Origin: Acuticoccus yangtzensis
GTDB lineage: Bacteria; Pseudomonadota; Alphaproteobacteria; Rhizobiales; Amorphaceae
Reading direction: 5' to 3'
Assembly (NCBI RefSeq): GCF_001927245.1
Contig: NZ_MJUX01000009.1
Location: 124,001-188,000 of the forward strand
Length of the DNA stretch: 64,000 nt
Shown: in pieces, positions 42,368-51,330 of the stretch
How the letters are laid out: every line of letters begins with the position of its first letter
How positions within the stretch are numbered: position 1 is the first letter of the stretch
Notes under the pieces: generated by a model
Told to the model about the DNA's origin: nothing
Databases searched by the model: none
Seen by the model: only the letters and a program-made list of their open reading frames with translations
Translations under genes and position numbers: made by a program

Positions 42368-43072
42368 TCAGTCGTAGCGGCTCTTCAGCGTCTCGACGTA
42401 GTGGTTCTTGGACGGGGCGAGGTGTTCGCGGCACAGGGCGACGAGACGCTCCCGGTCCTCGTTGCGGATGGCGTCGATCATCTCCCAGTGGGCCGCTGCC
42501 GCCCAGTCCTGATAGGTGCGGTTGCTGACGGCACTGGAGCGGTAGGCATGGGACTTCTGGGCGAAGAAGCCGATGGCCTCGATCAGCGCACCGTTGCCGC
42601 AATGGGCGAACAGGGTGCGGTGGAAGGCGAGGTTGCCGCGGAACACGCCCTGACGGTTCCCCTCCTCGACGGCGGCCGAGTGCTGGCGCTGGATGTCCTC
42701 CAGCTCGGCGATCGCCGGGGCCGGGAGCGGCAGCGGGATCTGCGAGGCGGCCTCGGCCTCCAGCAACTCGCGGACGGCGTTGAGGTCCTCCACCTCCTTC
42801 TGCGTGTAGACGCGGACGATGGCGCCGCGATTGCGCGGCCGGTCGACAAGGCCGAGGCGCTCCAGCTCGACGATGGCCTGGCGCACGATGTGGCGCTTCA
42901 CGTCGAAGCGGGCGGCGATGGCCTCCTCGATCAGCCGCTCCCTCGGGTGGATGCGCCCGAAGACGATATCCTCCTCGAGCAAGCGCACGATCTCCAGCGC
43001 AACATCCTCGCCATTGCGCCGGTGACCTTCCGCGATCGCTGGCGCCGGGTCCGCGCGCCCCGCCGTCACCAT
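42368..43072 (-). CDS. GntR-family regulator (FCD domain)
   Basis: 234-residue transcription factor. The winged helix is at about 25-90 (RERLIEEAIAARFDVKRHIV and RPRNRGAIVRVY), and the FCD ligand-binding domain follows with the metal-type histidines in NLAFHRTLF, AHWEMIDAI and CREHLAPS. The ATG at 43072 has GGAGAAAG upstream and lies 17 bases after tctA, so it is the last gene of the tctCBA operon. It probably represses that operon and the divergent dehydratase in response to an organic acid, binding the palindrome at 46227-46238. Confidence 0.88.
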   Translation of the reverse strand: MVTAGRADPAPAIAEGHRRNGEDVALEIVRLLEEDIVFGRIHPRERLIEEAIAARFDVKRHIVRQAIVELERLGLVDRPRNRGAIVRVYTQKEVEDLNAVRELLEAEAASQIPLPLPAPAIAELEDIQRQHSAAVEEGNRQGVFRGNLAFHRTLFAHCGNGALIEAIGFFAQKSHAYRSSAVSNRTYQDWAAAAHWEMIDAIRNEDRERLVALCREHLAPSKNHYVETLKSRYD

Positions 43073-43089
43073 CCGCTTTCTCCGCGTCT

Positions 43090-44622
43090 TTATTCGGTTC
43101 CGCCGGGGGCGGGCTGCCCGCCGGCCGGCCGCCGCTTCATGGCCCGTCCGAGGACGCCGAACAACGGGGTCGCCTGCAGCGCGGACAGGAGCGCGATCGC
43201 CAGAAGCGTCGCCGAGATGGGATTGGAGAGGAAGACCATCCAATCGCCTCGGCCGATGAGCAGCGACTGTTGGAGCGTCGTATCGAGGATCGGGCCGAGG
43301 ATGAGGCCGATCACCAGCGGCGGCGTCGGGATGCGGAACGTGTCGAAGGCAAGGCCGAGCAGCCCGAACGCGATCATGAGCCCGATGTCGAACATGGAAT
43401 TGTTGATCGCGTAGGCGCCGATCACCGACAGGACGACGATGACGGGGCCGACGACCCGGTTCGGGATCTTCGTGACCGCCACGCAGGCGCGGGTGAAGAA
43501 CAGGCCCACGAAGAAGAGAGCGACGTTCGCCAGCAGCACCGCCCACAGGAGGGTGTAGGTGACGTCGCCATGGTCGGTCATCAGCGACGGTCCGGGCAGG
43601 ATGCCGTGCACCATCAATCCGCCGAGCAGAACCGCGGTGGACGACGATCCCGGGATGCCGAGGGCGATGGTGGGGATCAGCGCGCCGCCGACGACGGCGT
43701 TGTTCGCAGCCTCCGGGGCAACGACGCCGGCCGGCGTGCCCGTCCCGAACTCCGACTTGTTGCGGGCGAAGCGCTTCGCCTCGTTGTAGGCGAACCACGA
43801 GGCCGTGTCGCCGCCGGTGCCGGGGATGAGCCCCGTGAAGACGCCGATCGCGCTGGAGCGCAGGCTGTTGGGCAGGAGGTTCACGAACTCGCGCAGCGTC
43901 GGCAGCATCCGGTCACGCAGGCTGGACACCCGGTCCTCGTCCTTCGGATTGCCCTCCACGATGAGCCGGACGGCCTGGGGAATGGAGAACAGGCCGATCA
44001 GCGCGACGGTGAAGTTGATGCCCGAGAAGAGGTCGAGGATGCCGAACGTGAAGCGGGGCGTCCCGGTGGTGAGGTCCATCCCCACGGTGGCGAGGAGAAG
44101 GCCGAGCGCACCGGAGAAGAGGCCGAGAACGGCCGTGCCCTGCGAGAGCGTGCCGATGATGGTGATGCCGAGGACGGCGACGGCGAAGATCTCCACCGGC
44201 CCGAAGTTCAAGACGACGCGGCCGAGGAGCGGCGCGACGGTGAGGAGGACGATCGAGGATATGACGCCGCCGATGAGGGAGGCGGTCAGGGAGAGGCCGA
44301 GCGCCTTGCCGGCCTGCCCTTTGCGGGCCATCGGGTGGCCGTCCATCACGGTCGCGGCGGCGGCGGGTGTGCCGGGTGTGCGCAGAAGGATCGCGGCGAT
44401 CGAGCCGCCGTACATCGCCGCGATGTAGAGCGAGGCGAGCATCGCGAGCCCCGTCTCCGGCCGCAGGGAGTAGGTGAGAGGGAGCAGGAGCGCGATGGCC
44501 ATCGTCGCCGAGAGACCGGGCATCGCGCCGACGAACATGCCGATCATCGTCCCGGCGAAGATCGCCACGATGTTGATCGGGTCGACGACGTTGGCGAGGC
44601 CGATCCAGAGGAAGGACTCCAT
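43090..44622 (-). CDS. tctA: Tripartite tricarboxylate transporter large membrane subunit
   Basis: 510-residue inner-membrane protein with about 11-12 helices, TctA family. GTMIGMFVGAMPGLSATMAI and FTGLIPGTGGDTASWFAYNE are the two conserved glycine-rich motifs. With TctB and the periplasmic TctC it imports a carboxylate using an ion gradient. It starts 10 bases after tctB. Full family length, no irregularities. Confidence 0.94.
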   Translation of the reverse strand: MESFLWIGLANVVDPINIVAIFAGTMIGMFVGAMPGLSATMAIALLLPLTYSLRPETGLAMLASLYIAAMYGGSIAAILLRTPGTPAAAATVMDGHPMARKGQAGKALGLSLTASLIGGVISSIVLLTVAPLLGRVVLNFGPVEIFAVAVLGITIIGTLSQGTAVLGLFSGALGLLLATVGMDLTTGTPRFTFGILDLFSGINFTVALIGLFSIPQAVRLIVEGNPKDEDRVSSLRDRMLPTLREFVNLLPNSLRSSAIGVFTGLIPGTGGDTASWFAYNEAKRFARNKSEFGTGTPAGVVAPEAANNAVVGGALIPTIALGIPGSSSTAVLLGGLMVHGILPGPSLMTDHGDVTYTLLWAVLLANVALFFVGLFFTRACVAVTKIPNRVVGPVIVVLSVIGAYAINNSMFDIGLMIAFGLLGLAFDTFRIPTPPLVIGLILGPILDTTLQQSLLIGRGDWMVFLSNPISATLLAIALLSALQATPLFGVLGRAMKRRPAGGQPAPGGTE

Positions 44623-44632
44623 ACGAATATCC

Positions 44633-45091
44633 TCAGAACGCCGGGAACAGCGGGATGTTGAGCCTCAGGAACCAGACGAACACGCCGTAGATGACGGCGG
44701 TGACGACGGCGATCGTGAGCACGGCGACCGGGAGGCGCACCGGACGCAGCGCGAGGAGCGGCAAGGCGAGGAAGAGCGGCGTCGCGACCATGTAGCCGAC
44801 GATCTCGATGGACCACGCATAGGCGACGATCAGCGCGACGAAGCCCGCGCCGAGGCCGATGCCGCGCCAGTCGACCGGGGATGAGGGGATCGCCTCAGCG
44901 TCACCCTCTCCGGCGAGGCGGGCCTTCCCCCACTGCAGCAGCTCCTGTGCGATGGCGAGCACGGCGAGAACGAGAACGGCCCAGCCGAGAAGGTCGGGCA
45001 GTTTGCGGGCGGTCGGCGGATAGTTTGCCGCTTCCCCCCACATGAAGATGACGAGACCGATCCCGGCCAGCGCGACGATGACACGCCCCAT
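44633..45091 (-). CDS. tctB: Tripartite tricarboxylate transporter small membrane subunit
   Basis: 152-residue membrane protein with four predicted helices (for example VIVALAGIGLVIFMWGE and PVAVLTIAVVTAVIYGVFVW), the size and layout of TctB. The ATG at 45091 has GGAGGAATTGCG upstream, which decides it over an earlier in-frame start. Part of the tctC-tctB-tctA-gntR operon. Confidence 0.88.
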   Translation of the reverse strand: MGRVIVALAGIGLVIFMWGEAANYPPTARKLPDLLGWAVLVLAVLAIAQELLQWGKARLAGEGDAEAIPSSPVDWRGIGLGAGFVALIVAYAWSIEIVGYMVATPLFLALPLLALRPVRLPVAVLTIAVVTAVIYGVFVWFLRLNIPLFPAF

Positions 45092-45159
45092 CGCAATTCC
45101 TCCGTCGTTTGTCGCGGGCCATGCGGACGGGGCGGCCCCCGTCCGCACGCGATGGGGTC

Positions 45160-46137
45160 TTACTGGTTGCGGACTTCGTCTTTGATCTCGTCCCAGATCT
45201 GCGTGTACTGCTCTTCCTGCTTCTTCAGCATGGCGGCGTAGTCATCGCCCGAGATGAAGTCGATGTTCATCGCGCGCTCGGCGGCGGCCTTCTGGAACTC
45301 CGGATTGTCAACGACCCGCTGCATGGCGTCGATCATCTGCTGCAGCGCCTCGGGCGGGAAACCGGCGGGGCCGCTGTAGCCGCGCGAGGAGCCGGCGACG
45401 AGGTCGTAGCCCAACTCACGCGCGGTGGGGACGTCCGGCAGGTCCGGCAGGCGCTCCTCGGCGAAGACGGCGAGCGCCTTCAGGTTGCCCTGCTCGATCT
45501 GCGGGAACGAGACGCCGACATTGGTGAAGCTCGCGTCGATCTTGCCGCCCATGGCCGCCGTCCACGACGGGCCGTCGCCCTGGAAGGGCACCTTCTGGAG
45601 CTGCACGCCGGCCGCCCGCTCGAACTGCAGCGAGGTGAAGTAGTCGTCGCCGCCGACGCCGGAGTTGCCGACGGTCACGGTCGCAGGGTTCGCCCGCGCG
45701 GCGTTCACGAAGTCCTCGAACGTGTTGAACGGGCTGTCCGCCGCGACGACGGCGATGCCCGGATCGGTCACGATGTTGGCGATCGGGGTCAGCTCGGAGA
45801 TGTTGTAGGTGATCGACGGGTTCATGATGTAGTTGGTCGTCAGCATCGGCGTGTTGGTGATGCTGATCGTGCCGCCGTCGGCCTTGGTCTGCTTGGCGAG
45901 CCGCGTCCACGCGATCGCGCCCGTGGCGCCCGGAATGTACTCGTTGACGAAATTGACGCCGAGCTCCTCCGCGAGGAACGGCTGCACGAGCTGCGCCAGC
46001 GCGTCCGAACCGCCGCCGGCCTTGAACCCCTGCATCACGGTGACATCCGAGGCCGGATAGTCCTGCGCGACAGCCGGAGTGAAGGCCGTGGTGCCGAGTG
46101 CTGCCGAAAGGGCAAGCGCCATCATTGAGGTCTTCAT
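45160..46137 (-). CDS. tctC: Tripartite tricarboxylate transporter periplasmic binding protein
   Basis: 325-residue TctC/Bug-family extracytoplasmic binding protein. Signal peptide MKTSMMALALSAALGTTAFT through AVA, cleavage near 24. VMQGFKAGGGSDALAQLVQP and YIPGATGAIAWTRLA form the substrate site, and GNSGVGGDDYF follows. Ligands in the family are usually carboxylates such as citrate, tartrate or sugar acids. It leads the operon; the divergent dehydratase suggests that a sugar acid or dihydroxy acid is taken up and dehydrated. Confidence 0.93.
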   Translation of the reverse strand: MKTSMMALALSAALGTTAFTPAVAQDYPASDVTVMQGFKAGGGSDALAQLVQPFLAEELGVNFVNEYIPGATGAIAWTRLAKQTKADGGTISITNTPMLTTNYIMNPSITYNISELTPIANIVTDPGIAVVAADSPFNTFEDFVNAARANPATVTVGNSGVGGDDYFTSLQFERAAGVQLQKVPFQGDGPSWTAAMGGKIDASFTNVGVSFPQIEQGNLKALAVFAEERLPDLPDVPTARELGYDLVAGSSRGYSGPAGFPPEALQQMIDAMQRVVDNPEFQKAAAERAMNIDFISGDDYAAMLKKQEEQYTQIWDEIKDEVRNQ

Positions 46138-46287
46138 GGTCGTTCCTCCCGTTGTTCGTCTTTTCGCGTGCGCCTCTTGCGGCGCTTGTGGCGAACAAAC
46201 ACCGCGGATGGAAACCTGTCAAACATATTGTTGACAATCCGGGGGCCAGGTCGATTTGATGCCGGCTCGATTTCAAGGATGCAAAAG
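46138..46287. promoter_or_regulatory. Divergent promoter region of tctC and the dehydratase
   Basis: 150 bases separating the tctCBA-gntR operon from the dehydratase gene, with the GntR-like palindrome inside it. Both promoters probably lie here, so one regulator can control uptake and catabolism together. Confidence 0.6.
46227..46238. promoter_or_regulatory. Putative GntR operator ATTGTTGACAAT
   Basis: 12-bp palindrome with 5-base arms (ATTGT and ACAAT) around a TG centre, of the TNGT-Nx-ACNA form bound by FCD-type GntR regulators. It lies midway between tctC and the dehydratase. The surrounding 13-mer ATATTGTTGACAA (46225-46237) recurs at 58796-58808. It overlaps a TTGACA that could also be a -35 element. 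Confidence 0.5.
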
Positions 46288-48024
46288 ATGGCCGAAGACG
46301 ACGCACGCGGACTGAAGAAGGGGCTGACGAGCTACGGTGATTCCGCGTTCTCGCTGTTCCTGCGCAAGGCCTTCATCAAGGGCATGGGCTATTCCGACGA
46401 CGCGCTCGATCGCCCCATCGTCGGCATCGCGGACACCTTCTCCGGCTACAACGCCTGCCACGCCAACGTGCCCGACCTCGTGGAGGCGGTGAAGCGCGGG
46501 GTAATGCTGGCCGGGGCGCTTCCGGTGCCGTTCCCGACGATCTCGATCCATGAGAGCTTCGCCTTCCCGACGTCCATGTTCACGCGCAACCTGATGTCGA
46601 TGGACACCGAGGAGATGGTGCGCGCCCAGCCGATGGACGCGGTGGTGCTGATCGGCGGCTGCGACAAGACCGTACCGGCCCAGCTCATGGGCGCCGTCAG
46701 CGCGAACGTGCCGGCGATCCAGCTCGTCACCGGGCCGATGATGACGGGCAGCCATCGCGGCGAGCGTGTCGGGGCGTGCACCGATTGTCGTAGGTTCTGG
46801 GCCCGCTATCGCGCCGGGGAGATCGACGGCGAGGAGATCGCCGACGTCAACAACCAGCTCGTGCCCGGCGGCGGCACCTGCGGCGTGATGGGCACGGCGT
46901 CGACGATGGCGCTCGTCACCGAGGCGCTGGGGATGATGGCGCCCGGCGGGGCGACGCCCCCGGCGGTGTCCGCCGACCGCCGCCGCATCGCCGAGACCAG
47001 CGGCCGCCTCGCCGTTTCGCTGGCCGCGGAGGGGCTGACGCCGGCGCGCATCATGACGCAGAAGGCGTTCGAGAATGCTCTCACGGTGCTGCTCGCCACC
47101 GGCGGGTCGACCAACGGCATCGTCCATCTCGCCGCCATCGCCGGCCGCGCCGGTCTGAAGCTCGACCTCGACGCCTTCGACGCGATGGGCCGATCCGTCC
47201 CCGTTCTCGTCGACCTGAAGCCGTCCGGCATGAACTACATGGAGGACCTCCACCGCGCCGGGGGCCTGCCGACGATCCTGCGCGAGCTGAAGGATCACCT
47301 CCACCTCGACTGCATCACCGTCACCGGCCGCACCCTCGGCGAAAATATCGACGCGATGCCGGGCGGATGGTCGCAGTCCATCGTCTCCCCCGTCAGCCGG
47401 CCGTTCTATCCCGAGGGCGGCATGGCGGTGCTGCGCGGCAACCTCGCCCCGGGCGGGGCGATCGTGAAGCAGTCGGCCGCGAGCCCTGCCCTGATGACCC
47501 ACCGGGGCCGCGCGGTGGTCTTCTCTTCGGTCGCCGACATGGGCGCGCGGGTTGACGATCCGGACCTCGACGTGAGCGAGGACGACATCCTCGTCCTGCA
47601 GAACGCGGGGCCGAAGGGCGCGCCGGGGATGCCGGAAGCCGGCTACATGCCGATCCCCAAGAAGATCGCGGCGAAGGGCGTGAAGGACATGGTCCGCATC
47701 TCCGACGCGCGGATGAGCGGCACCGCGTCGGGCACGATCGTCCTGCACGTGACGCCCGAGTCGGCCGACGGCGGCCCTCTGGCGCTGGTGCGGACGGGCG
47801 ACATGATCGCCCTCGACGTTCCGAACCGCTCGCTGACGTTGGAGGTGTCGGACGAGGAGCTGGCGGCCCGTCGCGAGGCGTTCGTGGCGCCGGTGCATCC
47901 GGGCGCCGACCGCGGCTACAAGCGCCTGTTCCTCCAGACGGTCACGCAGGCGGACGAAGGCTGCGACTTCGACTTCCTGATCCCGGAGAAGACCGGCACG
48001 GTTCCCGGCCCGCGGGACAAGTAG
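46288..48024 (+). CDS. IlvD/Edd-family dehydratase (sugar-acid or dihydroxy-acid)
   Basis: 578-residue iron-sulfur dehydratase. Three cluster cysteines are visible: C57 (YNACHAN), C125 (GGCDKTVP) and C198 (GGGTCGVMG). TGGSTNGIVHLAAIAGRAG and SDARMSGTASGTIVLHV complete the active site. The family dehydrates dihydroxy-acids (IlvD), gluconate-6-phosphate or pentonates. The divergent TctABC carrier and GntR gene favour a catabolic sugar-acid dehydratase over branched-chain amino-acid synthesis. The ATG at 46288 has AAGGA at 7 bases; the ATG at 46279 is three codons earlier and too close to that site. Confidence 0.9.
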   Translation: MAEDDARGLKKGLTSYGDSAFSLFLRKAFIKGMGYSDDALDRPIVGIADTFSGYNACHANVPDLVEAVKRGVMLAGALPVPFPTISIHESFAFPTSMFTRNLMSMDTEEMVRAQPMDAVVLIGGCDKTVPAQLMGAVSANVPAIQLVTGPMMTGSHRGERVGACTDCRRFWARYRAGEIDGEEIADVNNQLVPGGGTCGVMGTASTMALVTEALGMMAPGGATPPAVSADRRRIAETSGRLAVSLAAEGLTPARIMTQKAFENALTVLLATGGSTNGIVHLAAIAGRAGLKLDLDAFDAMGRSVPVLVDLKPSGMNYMEDLHRAGGLPTILRELKDHLHLDCITVTGRTLGENIDAMPGGWSQSIVSPVSRPFYPEGGMAVLRGNLAPGGAIVKQSAASPALMTHRGRAVVFSSVADMGARVDDPDLDVSEDDILVLQNAGPKGAPGMPEAGYMPIPKKIAAKGVKDMVRISDARMSGTASGTIVLHVTPESADGGPLALVRTGDMIALDVPNRSLTLEVSDEELAARREAFVAPVHPGADRGYKRLFLQTVTQADEGCDFDFLIPEKTGTVPGPRDK

Positions 48025-48082
48025 CCGGACCGACGGGCGGGGCGCCCTTGCGGCGATGCCGGACACTGGCGGTGGGCGATCA

Positions 48083-48109
48083 GGGAGCGGATATTTTTTT
48101 TCCGCTCCC
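48083..48109. repeat. Inverted repeat with T-rich loop after the dehydratase
   Basis: GGGAGCGG (48083-48090) and CCGCTCCC (48102-48109) around the 11-nt loop ATATTTTTTTT. The T-run is in the loop, not after the stem, so it is not a standard terminator. The same stem occurs after the manganese catalase (20706-20729). Confidence 0.55.
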
Positions 48110-48153
48110 GTGCGCTCCGGCTTTAACGGCGGCTCAAACCGAACCGTCCGCAC

Positions 48154-48327
48154 TTAGAGCTCGAGACCGAGGCGCGCGCACTCGTCATCCGTGCTGAGCT
48201 TGTCGATGAAGGCGTCGGCCACCTTGTAAGAGCCTTCGTCCATCATCGGCATCGTCGCGTTCAGCGACCAACCTTCCGGCGCCTCCTTGCCGCGCGTGCT
48301 GTAGCGCAGACACAGCGCTCCCCTCCG
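48154..48327 (-). pseudogene. Possible C-terminal gene remnant
   Basis: Minus-strand open segment of 57 codons that begins right after an in-frame stop (48328-48330) and has no start codon for its first half. The readable part includes YSTRGKEAPEGWSLNATM and MDEGSYKVADAFIDKL and ends at TAA (48154-48156). The composition looks protein-like, and the only ATG would give about 32 residues. I do not recognise the family; it may be the surviving tail of a deleted gene, or chance. Confidence 0.3.
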
Positions 48328-48766
48328 CTATAACGATCACGCCCGGTTGCCGAAAGACCCTGGTTCCGGATCGTACCCGCCGCGAACCGTCGACGTCGTT
48401 CGCTCATCACTCCGTCCTTGGAACGCTTGGCGTCGGTATCCGCTCGAGCGGGGCAGGCCAGGCAACCGAGACGCCATTGGGCGTCGACGGCGGCGCACGA
48501 TCGGCCGCGCGCGCACCTGCGGGCAACGGCGCCGCCCACTCCGCAGGCCCCGGACCGCGGCGCTGCGGAGGGGTCGGCTAGGAAAATCCGCCACCAAAAT
48601 GGACGACTCGCCGCCGCGCATTGTGCTGCCTGCATACATAAGAGGCAGCCCGGAAAATTGTTCGCGGATTAAGCAATCGGGCATTGCGCGGGGGTCCGGT
48701 GCGTGGTCCATTCACCTCCGCGATAACCATCCGCGACGCCACACATCACCGAAGAGCCTGTTCACG

Positions 48767-50380
48767 ATGACCGAAGTCGATCACCGTAAGATCCTCGCCG
48801 AGCGTCTCGCAGCCAAGCTCGGACGCCGCACCGTTCTGAAGGGGATGGCCGCCAGCGCCGGAATGGCCGCAGCCGGCGGTCTCCTGATGCCGAAGGGAGC
48901 GCGTGCCCAGCAGTCAGGCCACCTGCGCGTCGCCGCGCTCAACCACATCGACACGCTGGACCCGCATTTCACCGGCTTCCTGTCGGCGATCCAGGTCATC
49001 AACAACATCCACAATGGTCTTCTGAAGATCACCTACGACGGCGAAGCGGTCCGCTTCGAGCCTGACCTTGCCGAGACCTGGGACCTGATCGACGACAAGA
49101 CGCACGTCTTCAAGCTGCGCGAAGGCGTCATGTTCCACGACGGCACCCCCTGCGACGCAGAGGCGGTCAAAGCCTCGCTCTTGCGCGTGAAGGAGGGCGA
49201 GCCCACCTCGCCGCACGCCTGGAAGCTGGAGTTGCTCGACACCATCGAGATCCTGGATCCCCTCACGGTCCGCCTCACCTTCTCCACGCCCTACGCCTTC
49301 TTCCCGGTCGCGATGACCGGGTCGACCGGGCGCGCCGGAACGATCGTCTCGCCGGCCGCGGTGGAGAAATACGGCACCGACTACGGGCGCAATCCGGTCG
49401 GAACCGGCCCGTTCAAATTCGTGTCCTGGCGCGAGAACGACCGGATCGAGCTGGAAGCCAACCCGGACTATTTCGAGGAGGGCCTCCCGAAGCTCGAGCG
49501 CGTGACGTTCGTCATCATGAACGAGCCGTCCTCGGCGGTCGCGGCGATGTTCGCCGGGCAGATCGACGCGATGACCGACTGCCCGTACCAGCTCGTCCCG
49601 CAGATCACGGCCAACCCCCGGACCGAGCTCTACGGCGACGTCGAAGGCAACTATACCTATGTCGCGATGAATACGCGGCGGGCGCCGTTCGACGACATCA
49701 ACCTGCGCCGCGCCGTCGCCGCGGCCATCGACCGCGAGACGCTGCTGAAGCAGGCCTATTTCGGCAACGCGATCCAGGCCTACTCGCCGATCTCTCCGCC
49801 GATGACGGACTTTTACGATCCCGAAATCGCCGCCTCCGGCCGCGGCCAGCACTTCGACCTCACCAAGGCCAAGGAGTGGCGCGCCAAGGCCGCGAACCAG
49901 GGCGAGATCACCGTCAACTACATGATGAGCGAGACGAGCGGGCCGACCGGCACGCGCATCGCGCAGGGTGTCGCGCCGATGCTCGCCCAGATCGGCATCA
50001 AGGCGAACCTCGAACTCATCGAGGCGGCGAACTGGGTGAAGCGCCGCAACTCGGGCGACTTCGACATGTTCGACTTCCTGTGGTCTGCCGACCTCGATCC
50101 GGACGAGACGCTCTACCCCGAGTTCAAGACCGGCGGCGCCTGGAACTTCCCCGGATGGGAAAGCGCCAAGTTCGACGACCTGTGCAAGCAAGCCCAGGTG
50201 ATCCTCGACGTCGAAGAGCGGCGCAAGCTCTACTACGAGGCCGAAGACATCCTGATGGATGAGGCCCCGATCGCCATCGTCGCGCACATCAAGGTCTACA
50301 AGGTTCTCGCTGCCAACGTGGAAGGGTTCCAGTACGTGCCGGCTGATCTTCTCAACCTCCACACGGTGTCGCTCGCCTGA
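48767..50380 (+). CDS. Dipeptide/oligopeptide-type ABC binding protein, Tat signal
   Basis: 537-residue family 5 solute-binding protein. The N-terminus LGRRTVLKGMAASAGMAAAG has a twin-arginine motif (RR-T-V-L-K), a hydrophobic stretch and an ARAQ cleavage site near 48, so it is probably exported folded. AALNHIDTLDPHFTGFLSAI, FKLREGVMFHDGTPCDAEAV and GRNPVGTGPFKFVSW match peptide/opine/nickel binders. It opens a five-gene ABC operon followed by gamma-glutamyltransferase. The exact ligand is unknown; the neighbour suggests glutathione-like or gamma-glutamyl compounds. Confidence 0.9.
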   Translation: MTEVDHRKILAERLAAKLGRRTVLKGMAASAGMAAAGGLLMPKGARAQQSGHLRVAALNHIDTLDPHFTGFLSAIQVINNIHNGLLKITYDGEAVRFEPDLAETWDLIDDKTHVFKLREGVMFHDGTPCDAEAVKASLLRVKEGEPTSPHAWKLELLDTIEILDPLTVRLTFSTPYAFFPVAMTGSTGRAGTIVSPAAVEKYGTDYGRNPVGTGPFKFVSWRENDRIELEANPDYFEEGLPKLERVTFVIMNEPSSAVAAMFAGQIDAMTDCPYQLVPQITANPRTELYGDVEGNYTYVAMNTRRAPFDDINLRRAVAAAIDRETLLKQAYFGNAIQAYSPISPPMTDFYDPEIAASGRGQHFDLTKAKEWRAKAANQGEITVNYMMSETSGPTGTRIAQGVAPMLAQIGIKANLELIEAANWVKRRNSGDFDMFDFLWSADLDPDETLYPEFKTGGAWNFPGWESAKFDDLCKQAQVILDVEERRKLYYEAEDILMDEAPIAIVAHIKVYKVLAANVEGFQYVPADLLNLHTVSLA

Positions 50381-51330
50381 TGTTCCGCTTCATCGCGGGC
50401 AAGGTCTTTCAGACCCTGTTCGTGCTGTTCCTCGTGTCGGTGGCGAGCTTCACCCTCCTGAAGCTTGCCCCCGGAGACCCCATCGAGATCGCCCTCGGGA
50501 ACGAGTATTCCGAGGAGGCGCACCAGGACATGCTCGCCGAGCTCGGCCTGGACCGGCCCGTCGTGGAACAGTACGTCACTTGGCTCGCCGACTTCGTGCG
50601 CGGGGACTGGGGGACGTCCTACACGGCGCGCGCCGACATCTTCACCTATGCCTTCGTCGAGGCGCTGCCGGTCACGTTGACACTCGCGGTGTTCGCGCTG
50701 GGGCTCGCCATCCTCATCGGCGTACCGCTCGGCGTTTTGTCCGCCGTGAAGAAGGATACGCTGTGGGACGCCGGATCGGCCGCCTTCGCGCTGACCGGGA
50801 CCGCCTTCCCGTCCTTCTTCCTCGGGATCGTCCTCATCTGGGTGTTCGGGGTGAAGTTCGCGATGTTCCCGGTGATGGGCTTCGTCGCGCCGTGGGAGGA
50901 CTTCTGGGGCGGCCTCTATCACATGGTGCTGCCGGCCTTCACGCTCTCCACCTACTTCATGGCGATGATCGTGCGCCTCACCCGCGCCAACCTGGTCGAG
51001 GCGCTGGAAAGCCCCTACATCGCCGCCGCCCGCGCGCGCGGCGAACCCGGCTGGCGCGTCGTCTGGGTCCACGGCGTGCGCAACATCCTGATGCCGCTCG
51101 TGACGATCATCGGCCTCCAGCTCGGCGTGCTCCTACAGGGGGCGGTGCTGACGGAGACCGTCTTCTCCCTGCCGGGCGCGGGGCAGATGATCACCAACGC
51201 CGTCCTCAACCGTGAGTACGGCATCGTCCAGGCCGGCATCATGATGACGGCGACACTATTCGTCCTCGTGAACCTTGCCGTCGACCTCGCCTATCCGATC
51301 CTCGATCCGCGATTGAGGCCCTCCCGATGA
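50380..51330 (+). CDS. Dipeptide-type ABC permease (DppB-like)
   Basis: 316-residue inner-membrane permease with about six helices. MFRFIAGKVFQTLFVLFLVS is the usual first helix, and EALESPYIAAARARGEPGWR the EAA loop that contacts the ATPase. The ATG at 50380 overlaps the binding-protein stop by one base. It pairs with the next gene to form the channel. Confidence 0.92.
   Translation: MFRFIAGKVFQTLFVLFLVSVASFTLLKLAPGDPIEIALGNEYSEEAHQDMLAELGLDRPVVEQYVTWLADFVRGDWGTSYTARADIFTYAFVEALPVTLTLAVFALGLAILIGVPLGVLSAVKKDTLWDAGSAAFALTGTAFPSFFLGIVLIWVFGVKFAMFPVMGFVAPWEDFWGGLYHMVLPAFTLSTYFMAMIVRLTRANLVEALESPYIAAARARGEPGWRVVWVHGVRNILMPLVTIIGLQLGVLLQGAVLTETVFSLPGAGQMITNAVLNREYGIVQAGIMMTATLFVLVNLAVDLAYPILDPRLRPSR

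Larger units (their letters stand above)
48025..48766. other. Long intergenic region with hairpin and gene remnant
   Basis: 742 bases between the dehydratase and the binding-protein gene. It contains an inverted repeat (48083-48109) and a short protein-like minus-strand segment (48154-48327), listed separately. The open frame upstream of 48767 has no family resemblance. The promoter of the ABC operon probably lies in 48640-48760, but no clear boxes were found. Confidence 0.4.

Noticed and set aside
46273-48153. Long minus-strand open frame opposite the dehydratase
   Set aside because: Antisense artefact; plus strand has all cluster cysteines of an IlvD/Edd protein.
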